DNA from: a virus | Length of the DNA stretch: 24,706 nt | Direction: 5' to 3' (one strand) | Virus record (IMG/VR): IMGVR_UViG_3300017593_000611 | Span: 1-24,706 of that record | Part shown: in pieces, positions 22,618 through 24,706 of the stretch | Position numbering within the stretch: position 1 is the stretch's first letter | Layout: every line of letters begins with the position of its first letter | Made by a program: the position numbers and the translations under genes | The notes under the pieces: generated by a model | The model's database searches: none | The model's input: the letters and a program-made list of their open reading frames with translations, nothing else | Told to the model about the DNA's origin: nothing

Positions 22618-24588
22618 ATGAGCATATGTAGTTTTAGACATGCTGTTGGTGCACGCGGCAAATTGTCTTACGGTGATGAAAATTGCTGGGGACGCGCTGT
22701 TGAACCTACCAACGAAATCGCTTTCAAAACTGAAGGTTTCAAAAATGAAATTGGCGACCTTCGTTCTGAAGCCCTTGACCCGAATCGTTCTTTGACGAAA
22801 CGTGTTAATGGAGTTTCCAGTGTCAGTGGCGAATTTGCTTTTGAACAAAATGTAACTGGTTATGAATTTATCGCGCGACATGCTCTTGGCGATTATGTCA
22901 GCGTTGCTTCTGCTGATGGCGCTATTGGCAGTCGCGTAACGACTGAATACGCTGCTTCTGTAAATGATATAATTGTGGCGGATAATAGCGTTTTTGTCGC
23001 TGGTACTGGCGCTGGCGCTGGTAATCATTATTTCTTGGCCGCTATTTACAAAGATTCAAGCGGTAAGCTTAAATCTGAGATTTCAATAGCTCAATATACT
23101 TTGCACACTGACGGCGTTACCATTAATGGCGCTTCTTCATTGTTTACAGTGAAAGTTCCTCTTGGTGCTTACATTGTCCAGACAAATTCTGACTGGAACA
23201 ATGTTCACACGCATTATATCGAAGCGGCCCGTGATCTTCCTGAAGGTCTTACCTTTGAAGTTGGTCGCGATGTGGCTTATTTTGTTTACACGGGTATGAA
23301 AGTCAATACTCTTGAGTACACTTTCAACGCTCAAGAAATTTGTCAAGGTACTGCAAGTCTTGTCGGCAAGGGTGAATATAGTGGCGGCCTTTTGAACACT
23401 GCTACTACTGAACTTTCAGCTTCTGTTGTTATCGACACCTTTGGCATGGATATTTATGTTGCTGGCCAGCAAGTCTCTGCTGCAATTGCTAATGCTGCAA
23501 ACGATGAGACTGCGGCTGCAAATAGTGATACGCCTAATGATGTTAATCTTTTGGCTGCTTCCACTTCAACCAATGACACTTATGAGTTTGGTCTTGCGAG
23601 CAAACTATCTTGCGTTACAGTACAGAATCTTACACTTGGCGCAGAAACAGACTTAAACCTTGTTTGGGAATATTATAACGGCACAGCTTGGGTCGCTCTT
23701 AATGTGACTCAAGATGAAATTGGTGACACTTTTGTTGCTGGTTCTGTTGCTGGTTCTGTTGGCGAAAAAACCACCACGTGGGACGTTCCAAACGACATGG
23801 CGACTACAACTGTTGCCGCGCTTGGTCCTTTCTATTATGTTCGTATGCGCGTTGATGGTGTTGTAGTCGCTGGTACTGCCGCTGTAACTGCTGACCGTGT
23901 TTGGGTCGGTCCATCTGCTATTGGCTTTCCACGTGAAGGTGGTATTCTTCAGGTTGGTTCAGAAAATGGTGTAGCTTTTAGCTCTTACACCATTGATTAT
24001 GATACTGCGTTAGCAACTTTCATTGTGGACCCCGTTGAATGGAACCGAGGTTCAGCCCATGAACTCGCAGAGCCTGTTGTTAGTCAACAGACTTGGGGTC
24101 ATAATGTGGCTCTTCCGACTGATACAGATCCGCTTTCAAGTTATCAAGCAGCCGCTTACATGAATGGTGTATATCAGGAAGTTTTGAGTGCTACCGTTAC
24201 GTTGAATAACAATCTGAATACTGATAAATTCCAGATTGGCGCTCGCTTCCGCGCTGGTGTTCCTGAAGGTATGCGTTCAGTTGAATGTACGCTTAATGCT
24301 GAGTTTGATGATCTTATTCTTTATCGTAAGTATATTGATCATAATGGCTTTGAGCTTGAAATCCGTGCCGTTCAGGATTCAGAACCTATTAACACTGCGA
24401 TTCTTGTTGATCCAGTATACGCTTCGAAAACGTTGTTTATGCCAAAGGTTGAACTTACTGGCACGACCCCCAATATTGGTGGCCCTGATCAGATTTTAAT
24501 TGACCACCCTGGCGTTTGTATGCGTGATACGGTACGAGATATCAACGAATTGGTTGTTATCTTCGTTAATGAGAGTCCTAGTGTTTAA
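22618..24588 (+). CDS. Major tail tube protein with inserted domain
   Basis: The 656-residue protein starts with the typical tube-protein pattern. GKLSYGDENCWGRAVEPTNEI is followed by FKTEGFKNEIGDLRSEALDPNRSLTKRVNGV and VSGEFAFEQ, ending in HALGDYV, near residues 10-100. The length is about twice that of a simple tube protein. A domain at about residues 290-430, with LVWEYYNGTAWVAL and YYVRMRV, appears inserted. The C-terminal third continues the tube fold. ATG 22618 is preferred because GAAGGAG lies seven bases upstream. ATG 22612 is too close. It would polymerise to form the tube of a long tail. Confidence 0.85.
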   Translation: MSICSFRHAVGARGKLSYGDENCWGRAVEPTNEIAFKTEGFKNEIGDLRSEALDPNRSLTKRVNGVSSVSGEFAFEQNVTGYEFIARHALGDYVSVASADGAIGSRVTTEYAASVNDIIVADNSVFVAGTGAGAGNHYFLAAIYKDSSGKLKSEISIAQYTLHTDGVTINGASSLFTVKVPLGAYIVQTNSDWNNVHTHYIEAARDLPEGLTFEVGRDVAYFVYTGMKVNTLEYTFNAQEICQGTASLVGKGEYSGGLLNTATTELSASVVIDTFGMDIYVAGQQVSAAIANAANDETAAANSDTPNDVNLLAASTSTNDTYEFGLASKLSCVTVQNLTLGAETDLNLVWEYYNGTAWVALNVTQDEIGDTFVAGSVAGSVGEKTTTWDVPNDMATTTVAALGPFYYVRMRVDGVVVAGTAAVTADRVWVGPSAIGFPREGGILQVGSENGVAFSSYTIDYDTALATFIVDPVEWNRGSAHELAEPVVSQQTWGHNVALPTDTDPLSSYQAAAYMNGVYQEVLSATVTLNNNLNTDKFQIGARFRAGVPEGMRSVECTLNAEFDDLILYRKYIDHNGFELEIRAVQDSEPINTAILVDPVYASKTLFMPKVELTGTTPNIGGPDQILIDHPGVCMRDTVRDINELVVIFVNESPSV

Positions 24589-24706
24589 CTGGGAGATACA
24601 GTTGTTACGCTGCTGTCCTGCGGGTTCCTCGTTCTGGATACGCTTTGTTTGATGATAACACATCGGACGTAGAAAGAATGGGATTATTGGTCAGGCGTTA
24701 TTGTTC
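24589..24706 (+). other. Right-end stretch without supported gene
   Basis: These 118 bases after the tail tube gene contain no terminator with a T run and no long ORF. An ATG at 24678 is open to the window end but has a weak ribosome binding site, so nothing is called. Confidence 0.5.

Noticed and set aside
22561-23028. Minus-strand ORF of 155 codons over the tail tube start
   Set aside because: It is a shadow of the tube gene, with no start signal and no recognisable protein pattern.
24581-24652. Short GTG ORF of 23 codons after the tail tube gene
   Set aside because: It overlaps the tube stop, has no ribosome binding site and no motif.

Overview
The window looks like part of the virion (structural) gene block of a tailed double-stranded DNA phage or prophage (Caudoviricetes). 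All convincing genes lie on the + strand. They are tightly packed, often with overlapping stop/start codons (ATGA, TAATG, TGATG), and most are preceded by strong AGGAG-type ribosome binding sites, which points to a bacterial host. The sequence is AT-rich by eye. No host, genus or named phage can be read from it, and no integrase, replication gene, tRNA gene or CRISPR array was seen.

Region 1 (about 1-7.4 kb) is packaging and head. It holds a small charged protein, the large terminase, the portal, a Mu gpI-like protease fused to a coiled-coil scaffold, a decoration-like protein and a lambda-E-like major capsid protein. The gene order is the lambda order (portal, protease/scaffold, decoration, capsid). 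A perfect internal ribosome binding site predicts that the scaffold is also made alone, as with lambda Nu3 and Mu gpZ. A clear Rho-independent terminator follows the capsid gene.

Region 2 (about 7.4-20.7 kb) is a large block inserted between the capsid gene and the neck/tail genes, where other phages usually have connector genes. It contains unknown small proteins (one with an EQAE repeat), three consecutive membrane-associated proteins of lysis-cassette type, and large fibre/tailspike-like proteins. A roughly 110-residue beta-rich domain occurs four times in two duplicated 'solo gene plus fused gene' cassettes. The block also has a single-TM protein, a small protein with two 24-residue motifs like the MshEN/GspE N-terminal domain, a BppU-N-like protein and a possible connector. 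Two intergenic gaps carry extended -10 promoter candidates.

Region 3 (about 19.37-21.02 kb) is the most unusual. One roughly 96-nt element with a 24-25 bp stem and alternative internal pairings lies upstream of one virion gene. Just after that gene is a set of 32-bp tandem repeats, which form hairpins with a compensatory base change. The same repeats form a chain of ten-codon ORFs linked by TAATG. A GC-rich terminator-like hairpin with a tRNA-T-loop-like loop follows, then a 28-codon micro-ORF coupled to a thermonuclease gene.

Region 4 (about 21.0-24.7 kb) holds a thermonuclease-like gene, a probable neck/head-closure protein, a probable tail terminator and the major tail tube protein with an inserted domain. 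These indicate a long-tailed virion. The last ~118 bp hold no gene that I can support.
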